From the NCBI GenBank assembly GCA_017592665.1, contig JAGFNW010000009.1, forward strand, positions 205,945 to 269,944: 64,000 nt of DNA, given 5' to 3'. A model generated the notes under the pieces. It worked only from the letters and a program-made list of their open reading frames with translations. It was not told the DNA's origin and did not search any database. Each line of letters opens with the position of its first letter. Position 1 is the first letter of the stretch. The translations under genes and the position numbers were made by a program. This document shows positions 1 through 10,925 of this stretch, piece after piece. The stretch is from Streptosporangiaceae bacterium NEAU-GS5 (GTDB lineage: Bacteria > Actinomycetota > Actinomycetes > Streptosporangiales > Streptosporangiaceae).

Positions 1-1
1 C

Positions 2-775
2 TCCAAATGGGCGACGACGAAGCACAAGAAGGCCGCGCTCGACGCCAAACGCGGCAAGCTCTTCGCCAAGCTCATCAAGAACATCGAAGTGGCGGCCCGC
101 ACCGGCGGGCCCGACCCGGACGGCAACCCGACGCTTTACGACGCCATCCAGAAGGCCCGCAAGAGCTCGGTTCCCGTCGACAACATCGAGCGCGCCCGCA
201 AGCGCGGCGGCGGCCTCGAGGCCGGCGGCGCCGACTGGCAGACGATCATGTATGAGGGCTACGGCCCCAACGGCGTCGCGGTCCTGATCGAGTGCCTCAC
301 CGACAACCGCAACCGCGCCGCCTCCGAGGTGCGCGTGGCCCTGACCCGCAACGGCGGCTCCCTGGCCGACCCCGGCTCGGTGTCCTACATGTTCAACCGC
401 AAGGGCGTCATCATCGTCCCCCGGTTCGTGGTGGAGGACGCGAAGAAGGGCACCAAGTCCGAGATCTCCGAGGAGCAGGTGCTCGACGCCGTCCTCGACT
501 CCGGCGCCGAAGAGGTCAACGACCTCGGCGAGTCCTACGAGGTGGTCACCGAGGCCGGCGACCTGGTCCCGGTGCGCAAGGCCCTGCAGGAGGCCGGCAT
601 CGACTACGACTCGGCCGACAGCAGCTTCCTGCCTACCATGAGCGTGCCGCTCGACGAGGACGCCGCGCGCAAGGTGTTCCGCCTGATCGACGCTCTCGAA
701 GACAGCGACGACGTGCAGAACGTCTACGCCAACTTCGACGTCAGCGACGAGATCATGGAGAAGCTCGACGCCTGA
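2..775 (+). CDS. yebC: YebC/PmpR-family regulatory protein, 5' end cut by window edge
   Basis: The frame is open from base 2 and reads [18 protein letters not shown], the conserved start of YebC minus about four residues, so only the first few codons lie outside the window; an internal methionine at base 245 is not the start. The ~258 residues match the full YebC length (three-domain, mainly helical and acidic). Family members are cytoplasmic; some are transcriptional regulators and some relieve ribosome stalling at proline stretches. It lies just before ruvC-ruvA-ruvB as in many actinobacteria, separated by an acetyltransferase gene. Family assignment is secure; the exact role here is not. 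Confidence 0.93.
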   Translation, partial: SKWATTKHKKAALDAKRGKLFAKLIKNIEVAARTGGPDPDGNPTLYDAIQKARKSSVPVDNIERARKRGGGLEAGGADWQTIMYEGYGPNGVAVLIECLTDNRNRAASEVRVALTRNGGSLADPGSVSYMFNRKGVIIVPRFVVEDAKKGTKSEISEEQVLDAVLDSGAEEVNDLGESYEVVTEAGDLVPVRKALQEAGIDYDSADSSFLPTMSVPLDEDAARKVFRLIDALEDSDDVQNVYANFDVSDEIMEKLDA

Positions 776-828
776 GAGGTCACGGATGCCGGGGGATGTG
801 ACCTGAGACCCGGCGTCCGGGCCCCGCA

Positions 829-834
829 TAGGGT
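829..834 (+). promoter_or_regulatory. -10 element for a leaderless acetyltransferase mRNA
   Basis: TAGGGT fits the actinobacterial -10 pattern TANNNT and ends 6 bases before the GTG at 841, which would put the transcription start on or next to the start codon. There is no Shine-Dalgarno sequence between them. No clear -35 is visible. This is inference from spacing. Confidence 0.4.
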
Positions 835-840
835 GTCGGC

Positions 841-2001
841 GTGGACGTACGCCAACTGACCGTCGACGACCTCGACGCCGCGCTCGACAACCGCGCCCGA
901 GCCTTCGGCCCGGCCGACCCCGACGACACCGCGCGCTGGCGGAAGATGATGGACGAAATCCTTCCCCAGGGGCGCTACCTCGGCGCCTTCGACGGGCCGC
1001 GGCTGGTGGGCACCAGCCGGATCATCGAGTTCCGGCAGTGGTGGCACGGCCGCGCCCAGTCGATGGCCGGCATCGCCAGCGTCACCGTCGCGCCCGAGGA
1101 CCGCGGGCGCGGCGCCGGGCGCCGGATCATGCAGGCCACCCTCGACCGCTGCGCCGAACTCGGGCACACCGTCTCGGCGCTCTATCCGGCCACCACGCCG
1201 CTTTATCGCGGCATGGGCTGGGAGCACGCCGGCGCTCAGCTCAAGGCCACCTTCCCGGCCGAGGCGCTGCGCACGCTGCGCGGCCCCGACGTGAAGCTGC
1301 GCCGCATGGTCCCCGGCGACGCCCCCGAGGCGCTGGCCATCGTCGACCGCGTCCACGCGGCCACCCGCGCCTGCGGGCCCCTCGTCTGGACCGAGGCGTC
1401 CCTGCGGCGTTTCCTCGGGGCGTACGACGACTTCAGCTATCTGGCCGACGACGGCTTTGTGATCTACCGGTGGGATGGCGGCGACATCGAGATCGACACG
1501 CTGGTCGCGGGCTCGGAGGCCACGGCACGGGCGCTGTGGTCGCTGGTCGGCAGCGCCTCGTCGATCGCCAGCACGGTCACCGCGCCGGTCGAGCCGGACG
1601 ACCCGATCCTGTGGCTGACCCGGGAGCGCGGCCACGACAAGGTGGATCCGACGCGGTGGATGTTCCGGCTGGTCGGCCTGGTCGACGCGCTCGAGGGCCG
1701 CGGCTATCCAGCCGCCGTCGCCGCCGACGTGGCGGTGACCGTTTCCGATCCGTGGCGCCCGGCCAACACGGGCACCTGGCGCCTGGAGATCGCCGGCGGC
1801 GCCTGCCAGGTGACCCCCGCCGGCCCGGCGCCCGCCTATGGGCAAGCCCCTGAGCTGGGCATAGGCGCCATGTCGGCGCTCTTCGCCGGCGTCTCCACGG
1901 GCGCGCTGCGCCGCGCGGGCCTGATGACCGGGCCGGCCGGCTCGGATGAGGCGCTCGACGCGGCCTTCGCCGCCAAGCCGTACATGCTCGACTACTTCTA
2001 G
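841..2001 (+). CDS. Eis-like GNAT N-acetyltransferase
   Basis: Predicted acetyl-CoA-dependent N-acetyltransferase of the Eis (enhanced intracellular survival) family: two GNAT folds followed by a sterol-carrier-like C-terminal domain, 386 aa against about 400 for mycobacterial Eis. The acetyl-CoA loop VAPEDRGRGAG lies near residues 82-92. A tyrosine in TPLYRGMGWE (about Y122) matches the proposed general acid of Eis, and the protein ends in LDYF, so the C-terminal phenylalanine carboxylate used as base in Eis is present. Known Eis enzymes acetylate several amines on aminoglycosides or lysines of proteins; the substrate here cannot be read from sequence. The GTG start is chosen for the leaderless-type -10 six bases upstream. 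Confidence 0.85.
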   Translation: MDVRQLTVDDLDAALDNRARAFGPADPDDTARWRKMMDEILPQGRYLGAFDGPRLVGTSRIIEFRQWWHGRAQSMAGIASVTVAPEDRGRGAGRRIMQATLDRCAELGHTVSALYPATTPLYRGMGWEHAGAQLKATFPAEALRTLRGPDVKLRRMVPGDAPEALAIVDRVHAATRACGPLVWTEASLRRFLGAYDDFSYLADDGFVIYRWDGGDIEIDTLVAGSEATARALWSLVGSASSIASTVTAPVEPDDPILWLTRERGHDKVDPTRWMFRLVGLVDALEGRGYPAAVAADVAVTVSDPWRPANTGTWRLEIAGGACQVTPAGPAPAYGQAPELGIGAMSALFAGVSTGALRRAGLMTGPAGSDEALDAAFAAKPYMLDYF

Positions 2002-2061
2002 TGCGGCCGAGTAGAGTGCATCGCCGAACACGTGTTCGCGAGCGATGAGGGGGGCGCGCGG

Positions 2062-2592
2062 GTGCCCGACGTGCGGGTGTTGGGGGTCGATCCAGGGCTC
2101 ACCCGATGTGGGCTGGGCGCTGTGGAGGGCCGTGCGGGCGCGCCGCTGCGGCTGGTCGCGGTCGGCGTGATCCGCACCCCGTCCGACGACGACATCGGCA
2201 CGCGCCTGGTGGCCATCGAGGCCGAGGTGGAGCGCTGGCTCGACGAGGTGCGGCCCGACGCGGTCGCCGTCGAGCGGGTGTTCGCCCAGCGCAACGTCCG
2301 CACGGTCATGGGCACGGCGCAGGCCGCGGCGGTGGCCATCACCTGCGCGGCCCGGCGCGGGCTCCCGGTGGCGCTGCACACGCCGTCAGAGGTCAAGGCG
2401 GCCATCACGGGCAGCGGCACGGCCGACAAGAAGCAGATCGGCGCCATGGTCACCCGGCTGCTGCGGCTCGACGCGCCGCCCAAGCCGGCCGATGCGGCCG
2501 ACGCCCTCGCCCTGGCCATATGCCATGTATGGCGCGGCGCCGCGCAGAACCGGCTCGCCGCCGCGCTCGCGCGGACCGCGCGGGGCCGATGA
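2062..2592 (+). CDS. ruvC: Holliday junction endodeoxyribonuclease RuvC
   Basis: RuvC resolves Holliday junctions made during recombinational repair by paired symmetric nicks, working on junctions held by RuvAB. The 176-aa product has the RNase H-like fold signatures: the first catalytic Asp in [11 protein letters not shown] (D10), a Glu in VERVF (about residue 71), and the C-terminal acid pair in [10 protein letters not shown]. The GTG at 2062 is preferred over the upstream GTG at 2032 because it is preceded by a GAGGGGGG ribosome site (2047-2054) and gives the usual [12 protein letters not shown] start. A TAGAGT hexamer at 2012-2017 may be its -10. It heads the ruvCAB cluster; ruvA follows after 61 bases. 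Confidence 0.96.
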   Translation: MPDVRVLGVDPGLTRCGLGAVEGRAGAPLRLVAVGVIRTPSDDDIGTRLVAIEAEVERWLDEVRPDAVAVERVFAQRNVRTVMGTAQAAAVAITCAARRGLPVALHTPSEVKAAITGSGTADKKQIGAMVTRLLRLDAPPKPADAADALALAICHVWRGAAQNRLAAALARTARGR

Positions 2593-2653
2593 GCCGCGAA
2601 GTGTCGCAGGCGTCTGGTAAGACTGGCGGCAGCCGTAGGAGGAGGTGGGCCGG

Positions 2654-3274
2654 GTGATCGCGTCGGTGAGCGGGCGGGTGGCGGCGATCGCGCCGGACGG
2701 CGCCGTCGTCGAGGTCGGCGGCATCGGCGTCATGGTCCACTGCACGCCGGGCACGCTCGCCACGCTGCGGGTGGCGGAGCAGGCGAGGCTCGCCACCTCG
2801 CTGGTGGTCCGCGAGGAGTCCCTGACGCTCTACGGCTTCGCCTCCGACGACGAGCGGGCCGTCTTCGAGCTGCTGCAGACCGCCAGCGGCGTCGGGCCGC
2901 GCACGGCGCTCGCCATGCTGGCCGTGCACACGCCCAACGCGCTCCGCGTGGCGGTCGCGAGCGCCGACGTGAAGGCGCTCACCCTCGTGCCCGGCATCGG
3001 CCCCAAGGGCGCCCAGCGGGTCATCCTGGAGCTGAAGGACAAGCTCGGCACCCCGGAGGAGGCCGTGACCGCCGCGCTCAACGGCGCCGTGCGCGTGCCG
3101 CTCTGGCGCGAGCAGGTGCACAGCGGCCTCGTCGGCCTCGGATATTCGGCGAAGGACGCCGACGACGCCGTGGCCGCGGTGACCCCCGACGCTGAGGACG
3201 CCGCTTCCGCCGGCCGTGCGCCCGACATCGCCGCCCTGCTCAAAGCCGCTCTCCGCACCTTGAGCGCCCGATGA
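2654..3274 (+). CDS. ruvA: Holliday junction branch migration protein RuvA
   Basis: RuvA tetramers bind the four-way junction and load the RuvB motor. The 206-aa product has the N-terminal OB fold ([12 protein letters not shown] start), two helix-hairpin-helix motifs ([11 protein letters not shown] and [12 protein letters not shown], about residues 78-125) and a C-terminal RuvB-binding domain after an acidic linker. The GTG at 2654 is chosen over the GTG at 2645 because it gives the family start and sits about 8 bases after AGGAGGAGG. The gene overlaps ruvB by 4 bases (ATGA), so the two subunits are probably translationally coupled. Confidence 0.96.
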   Translation: MIASVSGRVAAIAPDGAVVEVGGIGVMVHCTPGTLATLRVAEQARLATSLVVREESLTLYGFASDDERAVFELLQTASGVGPRTALAMLAVHTPNALRVAVASADVKALTLVPGIGPKGAQRVILELKDKLGTPEEAVTAALNGAVRVPLWREQVHSGLVGLGYSAKDADDAVAAVTPDAEDAASAGRAPDIAALLKAALRTLSAR

Positions 3275-4317
3275 GCGTCGACCGGGAGCTGGTCTCGCCC
3301 GACGCCGACGGCGATGAGCGGGCGATGGAGGCCGCGCTCCGGCCCAGGCGGCTGGCCGAGTTCATCGGGCAGACCCGCGTCCGCGAACAGCTGTCGCTGC
3401 TGCTGCACGGCGCGCTGCGCCGTGGCCGCCCGCCGGACCACGTGCTGATGAGCGGCGGCCCCGGCCTCGGCAAGACCACCCTCGCCATGATCATCGCCGC
3501 CGAGCTGGGAGCGCCGCTGCGGGTGACCTCGGGTCCCGCGCTGGAGCGGGCCGGAGACCTGGCCGCGATCCTGTCGACGCTGGCCGACGGCGAGGTCCTG
3601 TTCATCGACGAGATCCACCGCATGGCCCGGCCCGCCGAGGAGATGCTCTATCTCGCCATGGAGGACTTCCGGGTCGACATCGTGGTCGGCAAGGGTCCGG
3701 GCGCGACCGCGATCCCGCTCGACATCGCCCCGTTCACGCTGGTCGGGGCCACCACGCGGGCCGGTGTGCTGCCCGCGCCGCTCCGCGACCGGTTCGGGTT
3801 CACCGCCCACATGGACTTCTACGACGTTCCCGAGCTGGAGCAGGTGCTGAATCGTTCAGCCCGCCTGCTCGACGTCGAGCTGCCGGCTGAGGCCGCGCTC
3901 GAGGTGGCCCGCCGATCCAGGGGGACGCCGCGGATCGCCAACCGCCTGCTGCGCCGGGTCCGCGACTTCGCCGAGGTCCGCGCCGAGGGCACGGTCACGC
4001 GCGACATCGCGAGCGCCGCGCTCAATCTCTACGAGGTCGACGCCGAAGGCCTCGACCGGCTCGACCGGGCCGTGCTCAACGCCCTGCTGCGCACGTTCGG
4101 CGGCGGGCCGGTGGGGCTGTCCACGCTGGCCGTGGCCGTGAGCGAGGAGCCTGAGACGGTCGAGGTGGTCGCCGAGCCCTTCCTCGTACGGCAAGGCCTG
4201 CTGGCGCGCACCCCGCGCGGCCGGGTGGCGACGGCGGCCGCCTGGGCGCATCTGGGCTTGACTCCGCCCCCCGACGCGATGGGCGCCGTTTCCATGATCT
4301 ACGATGACAGTCCGTAG
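3271..4317 (+). CDS. ruvB: Holliday junction branch migration helicase RuvB
   Basis: RuvB is the hexameric AAA+ motor that drives branch migration on RuvA-bound junctions. The 348-aa product shows Walker [10 protein letters not shown] (about residues 64-72), Walker B with DEIHR (about 112-116), sensor-1 region GATTRAGVL, an arginine-finger region PAPLRDRFG, and the C-terminal winged helix that binds DNA. Length matches the family. It is the last gene of ruvCAB; a 196-base gap follows before yajC, so yajC-secD-secF may have their own promoter, though no convincing -35/-10 pair is seen in that gap. Confidence 0.97.
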   Translation: MSVDRELVSPDADGDERAMEAALRPRRLAEFIGQTRVREQLSLLLHGALRRGRPPDHVLMSGGPGLGKTTLAMIIAAELGAPLRVTSGPALERAGDLAAILSTLADGEVLFIDEIHRMARPAEEMLYLAMEDFRVDIVVGKGPGATAIPLDIAPFTLVGATTRAGVLPAPLRDRFGFTAHMDFYDVPELEQVLNRSARLLDVELPAEAALEVARRSRGTPRIANRLLRRVRDFAEVRAEGTVTRDIASAALNLYEVDAEGLDRLDRAVLNALLRTFGGGPVGLSTLAVAVSEEPETVEVVAEPFLVRQGLLARTPRGRVATAAAWAHLGLTPPPDAMGAVSMIYDDSP

Positions 4318-4513
4318 TTGGCGAAGGGGTCACATTACGGTTAAAGAGGGAACTTTTGCGCGCGTCGAAACGTGACCTCGTTGCCGGGCTTCGAACAGCT
4401 CGCATACACTGCGTGGCTTGACTGCCCGCTTACGCTGAACTGTTCGGTGCCCGGGCTTTTCGCAGACATCTCGGCCGCGAGGCCGGTTACGCCCTTTTCC
4501 GGAAGGACAGCAC

Positions 4514-4900
4514 GTGGGGAACTACACATCCCTCCTCTTCATGGTTTTGCTGTTTGCGGCGTTCTACTTCTTGCTGATCCGCCCGCAGCGGAAGCGCCAG
4601 CAGGAGCAGCTGCAGATGCAGAGCTCGCTTGGGGTGGGCACACGCGTCATGACCACCACGGGCCTGTTCGCCACCGTGGTCGGGTTCGACGGCGACGACG
4701 TGGTGCTCGAGATCGCACCGGGTGTCGAGACGCACTGGGTCAAGGCGGCGATCGGCCGGGTCGTGCCGCCCGCCGACGGGGCCGACGACGCCGACGATTC
4801 CGATGAGCCCGAGGATGAGATCGGAGAGGTCAGGCCCGTGAGCGACGAGACGGGCGCCGAGTCCGGCGACAACGAGGACTCAAGCACCAAGAAGTCCTGA
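4514..4900 (+). CDS. yajC: Preprotein translocase accessory subunit YajC
   Basis: YajC is a small single-pass membrane protein that associates with SecDF and the SecYEG channel. The 128-aa product has one transmembrane helix near residues 7-24 followed by the family motif IRPQRKRQQ, a compact cytoplasmic domain (GVGTRVMTTTG, then a hydrophobic VVGFDG segment) and a strongly acidic disordered tail rich in D and E. The GTG start has GGAAGG at 4501-4506. It lies 42 bases before secD, the usual yajC-secD-secF order. Confidence 0.93.
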   Translation: MGNYTSLLFMVLLFAAFYFLLIRPQRKRQQEQLQMQSSLGVGTRVMTTTGLFATVVGFDGDDVVLEIAPGVETHWVKAAIGRVVPPADGADDADDSDEPEDEIGEVRPVSDETGAESGDNEDSSTKKS

Positions 4901-4942
4901 GTACGCTCATTGCAGACCCCTTGACGAAAGAATCGACGACCA

Positions 4943-6715
4943 GTGGCTCCACCGACAAGCAGTCAGATCAAGCCGGGGCGCACGCTCCTGCTGCTTCTGG
5001 CGATCATCCTCGCCATGGGCGCGACCGTCGCCCTGCAGAAGGCGTTCGAGCCCAAGTTCGGCCTCGACCTGGCGGGCGGCACCACGGTGACGCTTACGCC
5101 GAAGACGCTCGACGGCAAGCCGCCGGCGCAGGACGCCCTCGACCGGGCGGTCTCGATCATCCGCGACCGGGTCAACGGCACGGGCATCTCCGACGCGGAG
5201 GTCGCCAAGGCCAACGACAACATCGTCATCCAGATCCCGGGCGTGGGCAGCGACGAGGCGGTGCGGCTCGTGTCGACCACGGCCGAGCTGCGGATGCGGC
5301 AGGTCCTCTGGATCGCCGACGCCAAGACCGCGCCGCAGACGCTGCCGAGCGCGGCGGCCACGCCGAGTGGCGGGGCCAGCCCCGCCGCCTCGCCTGCGGC
5401 CTCGCCGGCCGCCAGCGCGGGGAGCCCGGCGCCCTCCGCGTCGGCGACGCCCGCCGGTCGCGCGCTCTCCAAGGCGCTCGCCGCCCCCTCGCCGTCTCCC
5501 ACGACGACGGCCGAGGCGAGCGCGAGCCCCAATCCGAGCGCCAGCCCTAACCCGAGCGCCAGTCCCAGCGCCGCCGCGCCCGCCAACGCGTGCGCCTCGA
5601 CCGGCGACAGCGACCCGCTGAACGGCGCCGACACCACGGGCATGGATCCGCAGATCTGCAAGCAGTTCCGCGCGATCGACTGCACCAAGGCCGACCGCGG
5701 CCAGGGCGCGCAGGACGACCCGGCCAAGCAGCTGGTCGCCTGCAGCAAGGACGGCACGGCCCGCTACATCCTCGACAAGGCCGCCGTCCTCGGCACCGAG
5801 ATCAGCGGCGCGTCGTCCGGCACCGACCAGACGACCGGCGAGTGGATCGTCCAGGTCAACCTGAAGTCGAAGGGCGCCAGCGAGTTCGCCGACATCACCC
5901 GGCGGATCACCTCGCTGCCGGCGCCGCGCAACCAGCTGGCCAACGTGCTCGACGGCGTGGTCATCATCGCGCCGACGATCGAGGAGGCCATTCCGGGCGG
6001 CAGCGCCCGCATCTCCGGCGGCTTCACTCAGCAGAGCTCGACCGAGCTGGCCGACCAGCTCAAGTACGGCGCGCTGCCGCTGAAGTTCATCCAGGGATCG
6101 GTCGATTCGGTGTCGTCCACCCTCGGGCAGGACCAGCTGCGCGGCGGCCTGATCTCCGGCGCCATCGGCCTGCTGATCGTCGTGCTCTACCTGCTGCTCT
6201 ACTACCGCGGCCTCGGCTTCATCGGCGTGGCCAGCCTCGGTGTGGCGACCGTGGTCACCTATCTCAGCGTCGCCGTGCTGAGCGCCAACGTGGGCTTCCG
6301 CCTGTCGCTGCCGCACATCATCGGTCTCGTGGTCTCGATCGGCATCACCGCCGACTCCTTCATCGTCTACTTCGAACGCATACGTGACGAGATGAAGGAG
6401 GGCCGCCGCACACTTCGGGCGGCCGTCGAGGTGGCGTGGAAGCGCGCCAGGCGTACGATTCTGGTGGCGGACGCGGTCATGTTCATCGCGGCCATCGTGC
6501 TGTACTTCCTCGCGGTCGGCGGCGTCGCCGGGTTCGCGTTCGCGATGGGCCTGACGACGGTCATCGACATCGTGGTCGTGATGCTCTTCACTAAGCCGCT
6601 GATGTCGCTGGTGGCTCGCACCAAGTTCTTCTCCAAGGGCCACAAGCTCTCCGGACTCGACCCCGAGCGGATGGGCCGGACCACGTCCTCCGCTCAGACC
6701 ATGCAGGAGGCGTGA
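4943..6715 (+). CDS. secD: Protein translocase subunit SecD
   Basis: SecD with SecF uses the proton motive force to pull secreted proteins out of the SecYEG channel. The 590-aa product has a first TM helix (about residues 13-31), the GLDLAGG motif (about 40-46), a large extracytoplasmic P1 region, and five further TM helices in the last 200 residues. Residues about 129-215 form a low-complexity Ala/Ser/Pro insertion inside the extracytoplasmic region, larger than in E. coli SecD. The GTG start is the one closest to the family N-terminus. It shares one base with secF (TGATG). Confidence 0.95.
   Translation: MAPPTSSQIKPGRTLLLLLAIILAMGATVALQKAFEPKFGLDLAGGTTVTLTPKTLDGKPPAQDALDRAVSIIRDRVNGTGISDAEVAKANDNIVIQIPGVGSDEAVRLVSTTAELRMRQVLWIADAKTAPQTLPSAAATPSGGASPAASPAASPAASAGSPAPSASATPAGRALSKALAAPSPSPTTTAEASASPNPSASPNPSASPSAAAPANACASTGDSDPLNGADTTGMDPQICKQFRAIDCTKADRGQGAQDDPAKQLVACSKDGTARYILDKAAVLGTEISGASSGTDQTTGEWIVQVNLKSKGASEFADITRRITSLPAPRNQLANVLDGVVIIAPTIEEAIPGGSARISGGFTQQSSTELADQLKYGALPLKFIQGSVDSVSSTLGQDQLRGGLISGAIGLLIVVLYLLLYYRGLGFIGVASLGVATVVTYLSVAVLSANVGFRLSLPHIIGLVVSIGITADSFIVYFERIRDEMKEGRRTLRAAVEVAWKRARRTILVADAVMFIAAIVLYFLAVGGVAGFAFAMGLTTVIDIVVVMLFTKPLMSLVARTKFFSKGHKLSGLDPERMGRTTSSAQTMQEA
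5338..5590 (+). repeat. Low-complexity Ala/Ser/Pro repeat inside secD
   Basis: This in-frame stretch codes for repeats such as ASPAASPAASPAAS and SPNPSASPNPSASP. It lies in the extracytoplasmic loop, so it would form a flexible extended segment outside the membrane. Actinobacterial SecD proteins often have a variable insertion here; the exact repeat is probably strain-variable. Confidence 0.8.
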
Positions 6716-7842
6716 TGGCGGGTGGTGTGATCAGCCGCCTTTACCGTGGCGACATCGATATCGACTTCGTCGGTAAACGGCGGCTCTGGTATGGCTTGTC
6801 CGGTTTCCTGCTGGTCGTCTCCATCGTCGGGCTGATCGTCAACCAGGGGCTCAACCTGGGCGTCGAGTTCAGGGGCGGTTCGGTCTTCACCTTCGCCCGC
6901 ACGCCGGCGGCCGTCTCGGTCGAGAAGGTCCGCGACGTCGTGGAGGGCGCCGGGCCGCATCAGGTGATCGTCCAGCAGGCGGGCGACAACTGGCGGGTCA
7001 CCACCGAGACCGTCCCCCAGAGCGAGGTGCACAAGGTCGCTTCGACGGTGGCCGAGGCGTTCGACGTGCCGGAGGCGCAGATCAGTTCGCAGGTCATCGG
7101 CCCCTCCTGGGGCGGTGACGTGGCGCGCAAGGCATGGATCGGCCTGGTCGTCTTCCTGGTGGCGATCGCGCTCTATCTGAGCGTGGCGTTCGAATGGCGG
7201 ATGGCCGTGGCGGCACTGGTCGCTCTCGGCCACGACCTCATCATCACGGCGGGCATCTACGCCTGGTCCGGATTCGAGGTCACACCAGCCACCATGCTGG
7301 GCTTCCTGACGATCCTTGGTTATTCGCTGTACGACGCGGTCGTCGTCTTCGACATGATCAAGGAGGTTACGGCCAAGCTGGGCCGCACGGGCGACCGGAC
7401 CTACACACAGGCCGCCAACGACGCGCTCAGCCACACCCTGATCCGTTCGCTGAACACCTCGCTCGTCGCCATCCTGCCGGTGGCGTCGATCTTGTTCATC
7501 GGCACCACGATCCTCGGTGCGGGCGTCCTGAAGGACCTGTCGCTCGCGCTGTTCGTCGGCATGCTGGTCGGCACCTACTCCTCGATCTGCGTGGCCACGC
7601 CGATCCTCGTGACGCTGAAGGAGCGGGAGCCGCAGTTCGCGGAGCTCGCCCGGCGCGTGGCGCAGCGGCAACGGTCCCAGGCCAAGCAGTCGGGCGAGAG
7701 CCGTACCGACAAGGAGACCGTGGGCGCGGCGAAGAGCGGATCCGCGGCCAACACCGTCACGGCGAAGACCGTCACCCCGGCCAAGCCGGCGACGGCGAAG
7801 AGCGCCTCCAACGGCGCGGCGGACCGGCGCAAGAAGCGCTGA
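6715..7842 (+). CDS. secF: Protein translocase subunit SecF
   Basis: SecF pairs with SecD in the RND-like SecDF complex. The 375-aa product has TM1 near residues 24-42, the GVEFRGG motif (about 50-56), an extracytoplasmic domain, then five TM helices with the conserved LGYSLYDAVVVFDMIKE segment. The C-terminal tail of about 75 residues is charged and rich in Lys, Ala and Thr. The ATG at 6715 shares its A with the secD stop (TGATG); the GTG just before it is a less likely alternative start. A very strong hairpin terminator follows at 7869. Confidence 0.95.
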   Translation: MAGGVISRLYRGDIDIDFVGKRRLWYGLSGFLLVVSIVGLIVNQGLNLGVEFRGGSVFTFARTPAAVSVEKVRDVVEGAGPHQVIVQQAGDNWRVTTETVPQSEVHKVASTVAEAFDVPEAQISSQVIGPSWGGDVARKAWIGLVVFLVAIALYLSVAFEWRMAVAALVALGHDLIITAGIYAWSGFEVTPATMLGFLTILGYSLYDAVVVFDMIKEVTAKLGRTGDRTYTQAANDALSHTLIRSLNTSLVAILPVASILFIGTTILGAGVLKDLSLALFVGMLVGTYSSICVATPILVTLKEREPQFAELARRVAQRQRSQAKQSGESRTDKETVGAAKSGSAANTVTAKTVTPAKPATAKSASNGAADRRKKR

Positions 7843-7868
7843 CCGCGGCACCGGAACGCGCAGTCATC

Positions 7869-7906
7869 GGCGCCCCCGCGACCCCGATCAGGGTCGTGGG
7901 GGCGCC
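7869..7906 (+). terminator. Hairpin terminator after secF
   Basis: A 16-base stem starting GGCGCCCCC and closing GGGGGCGCC, with one G-U pair and a CGATCA loop, lies between secF and apt. There is no U-tract, as is usual for actinobacterial hairpin terminators. It separates the export operon from apt-rel. Confidence 0.75.
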
Positions 7907-7938
7907 CGCATCTCAGGTTGTTCTTGGAGGAGTCGTTC

Positions 7939-8445
7939 ATGACCGAGTGGATCAGCCTCATCCGGGACGTGCCGGACTATCCCCAGCCGGGCATCCTGTT
8001 CAAGGACATCACGCCGCTGCTGGCCGATCACGCGGCCTTCGTGCAGGTCGTGGACGCGCTGGCCGACGGGCTGAGCTTCGACAAGGTGGTGGGCATCGAG
8101 GCGCGGGGGTTCATCCTGGCCGCGCCGGTGGCCTACCACAGTGGCGCGGGCTTCGTTCCGGTGCGCAAGAAAGGCAAACTCCCTGCCGAGACGCTTGGGG
8201 CGTCCTACGATCTGGAGTACGGCTCGGCCGAGATCGAGGTGCACGCCGACGCCTTCGCCCCTGGTGAGCGCGTGCTGATCGTCGATGACGTGCTGGCCAC
8301 CGGCGGCACGGCGTGCGCGACGGCCGAGTTGGTCAGGCGGGCGGGAGCGCAGGTGGTGGCGCTGTCGTTCCTGCTCGAGCTGGGCTTCCTCGCGGGTCGT
8401 GGGAAGTTGCCTGATCTCGAGGTTCGCTCCCTGGTGACGGTTTGA
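7939..8445 (+). CDS. apt: Adenine phosphoribosyltransferase
   Basis: Apt salvages adenine by joining it to PRPP to make AMP. The 168-aa product starts MTEWISLIRDVPDYPQPG and carries the PRPP-binding motif VLIVDDVLATGGT (about residues 112-124) typical of type I phosphoribosyltransferases. The ATG at 7939 is chosen over the upstream in-frame TTG at 7918 because of the TTGGAGGA ribosome site at 7924-7931. It lies directly upstream of rel, a conserved actinobacterial pairing linking purine salvage to (p)ppGpp metabolism. Confidence 0.96.
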   Translation: MTEWISLIRDVPDYPQPGILFKDITPLLADHAAFVQVVDALADGLSFDKVVGIEARGFILAAPVAYHSGAGFVPVRKKGKLPAETLGASYDLEYGSAEIEVHADAFAPGERVLIVDDVLATGGTACATAELVRRAGAQVVALSFLLELGFLAGRGKLPDLEVRSLVTV

Positions 8446-8497
8446 CCCAGAGGGCGTGGATACACTGAGGAATCTAGACTCGACGTGAGGAGTCTGT

Positions 8498-10834
<2,337 letters not shown>

Positions 10835-10841
10835 CTCTCCA

Positions 10842-10921
10842 CCCCACCCGCGTGATCTTGCATGATCACGAACGCGGTCAGCTCGGGTCCGGGAACCTTT
10901 GCAAGATCACGCGGGGTGGGG
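10842..10921. terminator. Bidirectional inverted repeat between convergent genes
   Basis: Arms of about 21-22 bases (CCCCACCCGCGTGATCTTGC at the left and its near-perfect complement ending at 10921) flank a 37-base centre. It lies exactly between the stop codons of rel and the DUF349 gene, so it can terminate both. The arm core GTGATCTTGCA recurs after pheT (40675-40773), so it also belongs to a dispersed repeat family. Confidence 0.65.
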
Positions 10922-10925
10922 AGGG

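Noticed and set aside
4372..4806. Plus-strand ORF starting in the ruvB-yajC gap and overlapping yajC
   Set aside because: It overlaps the conserved yajC frame, changes to Arg/Gly-rich sequence inside it and has no ribosome site.
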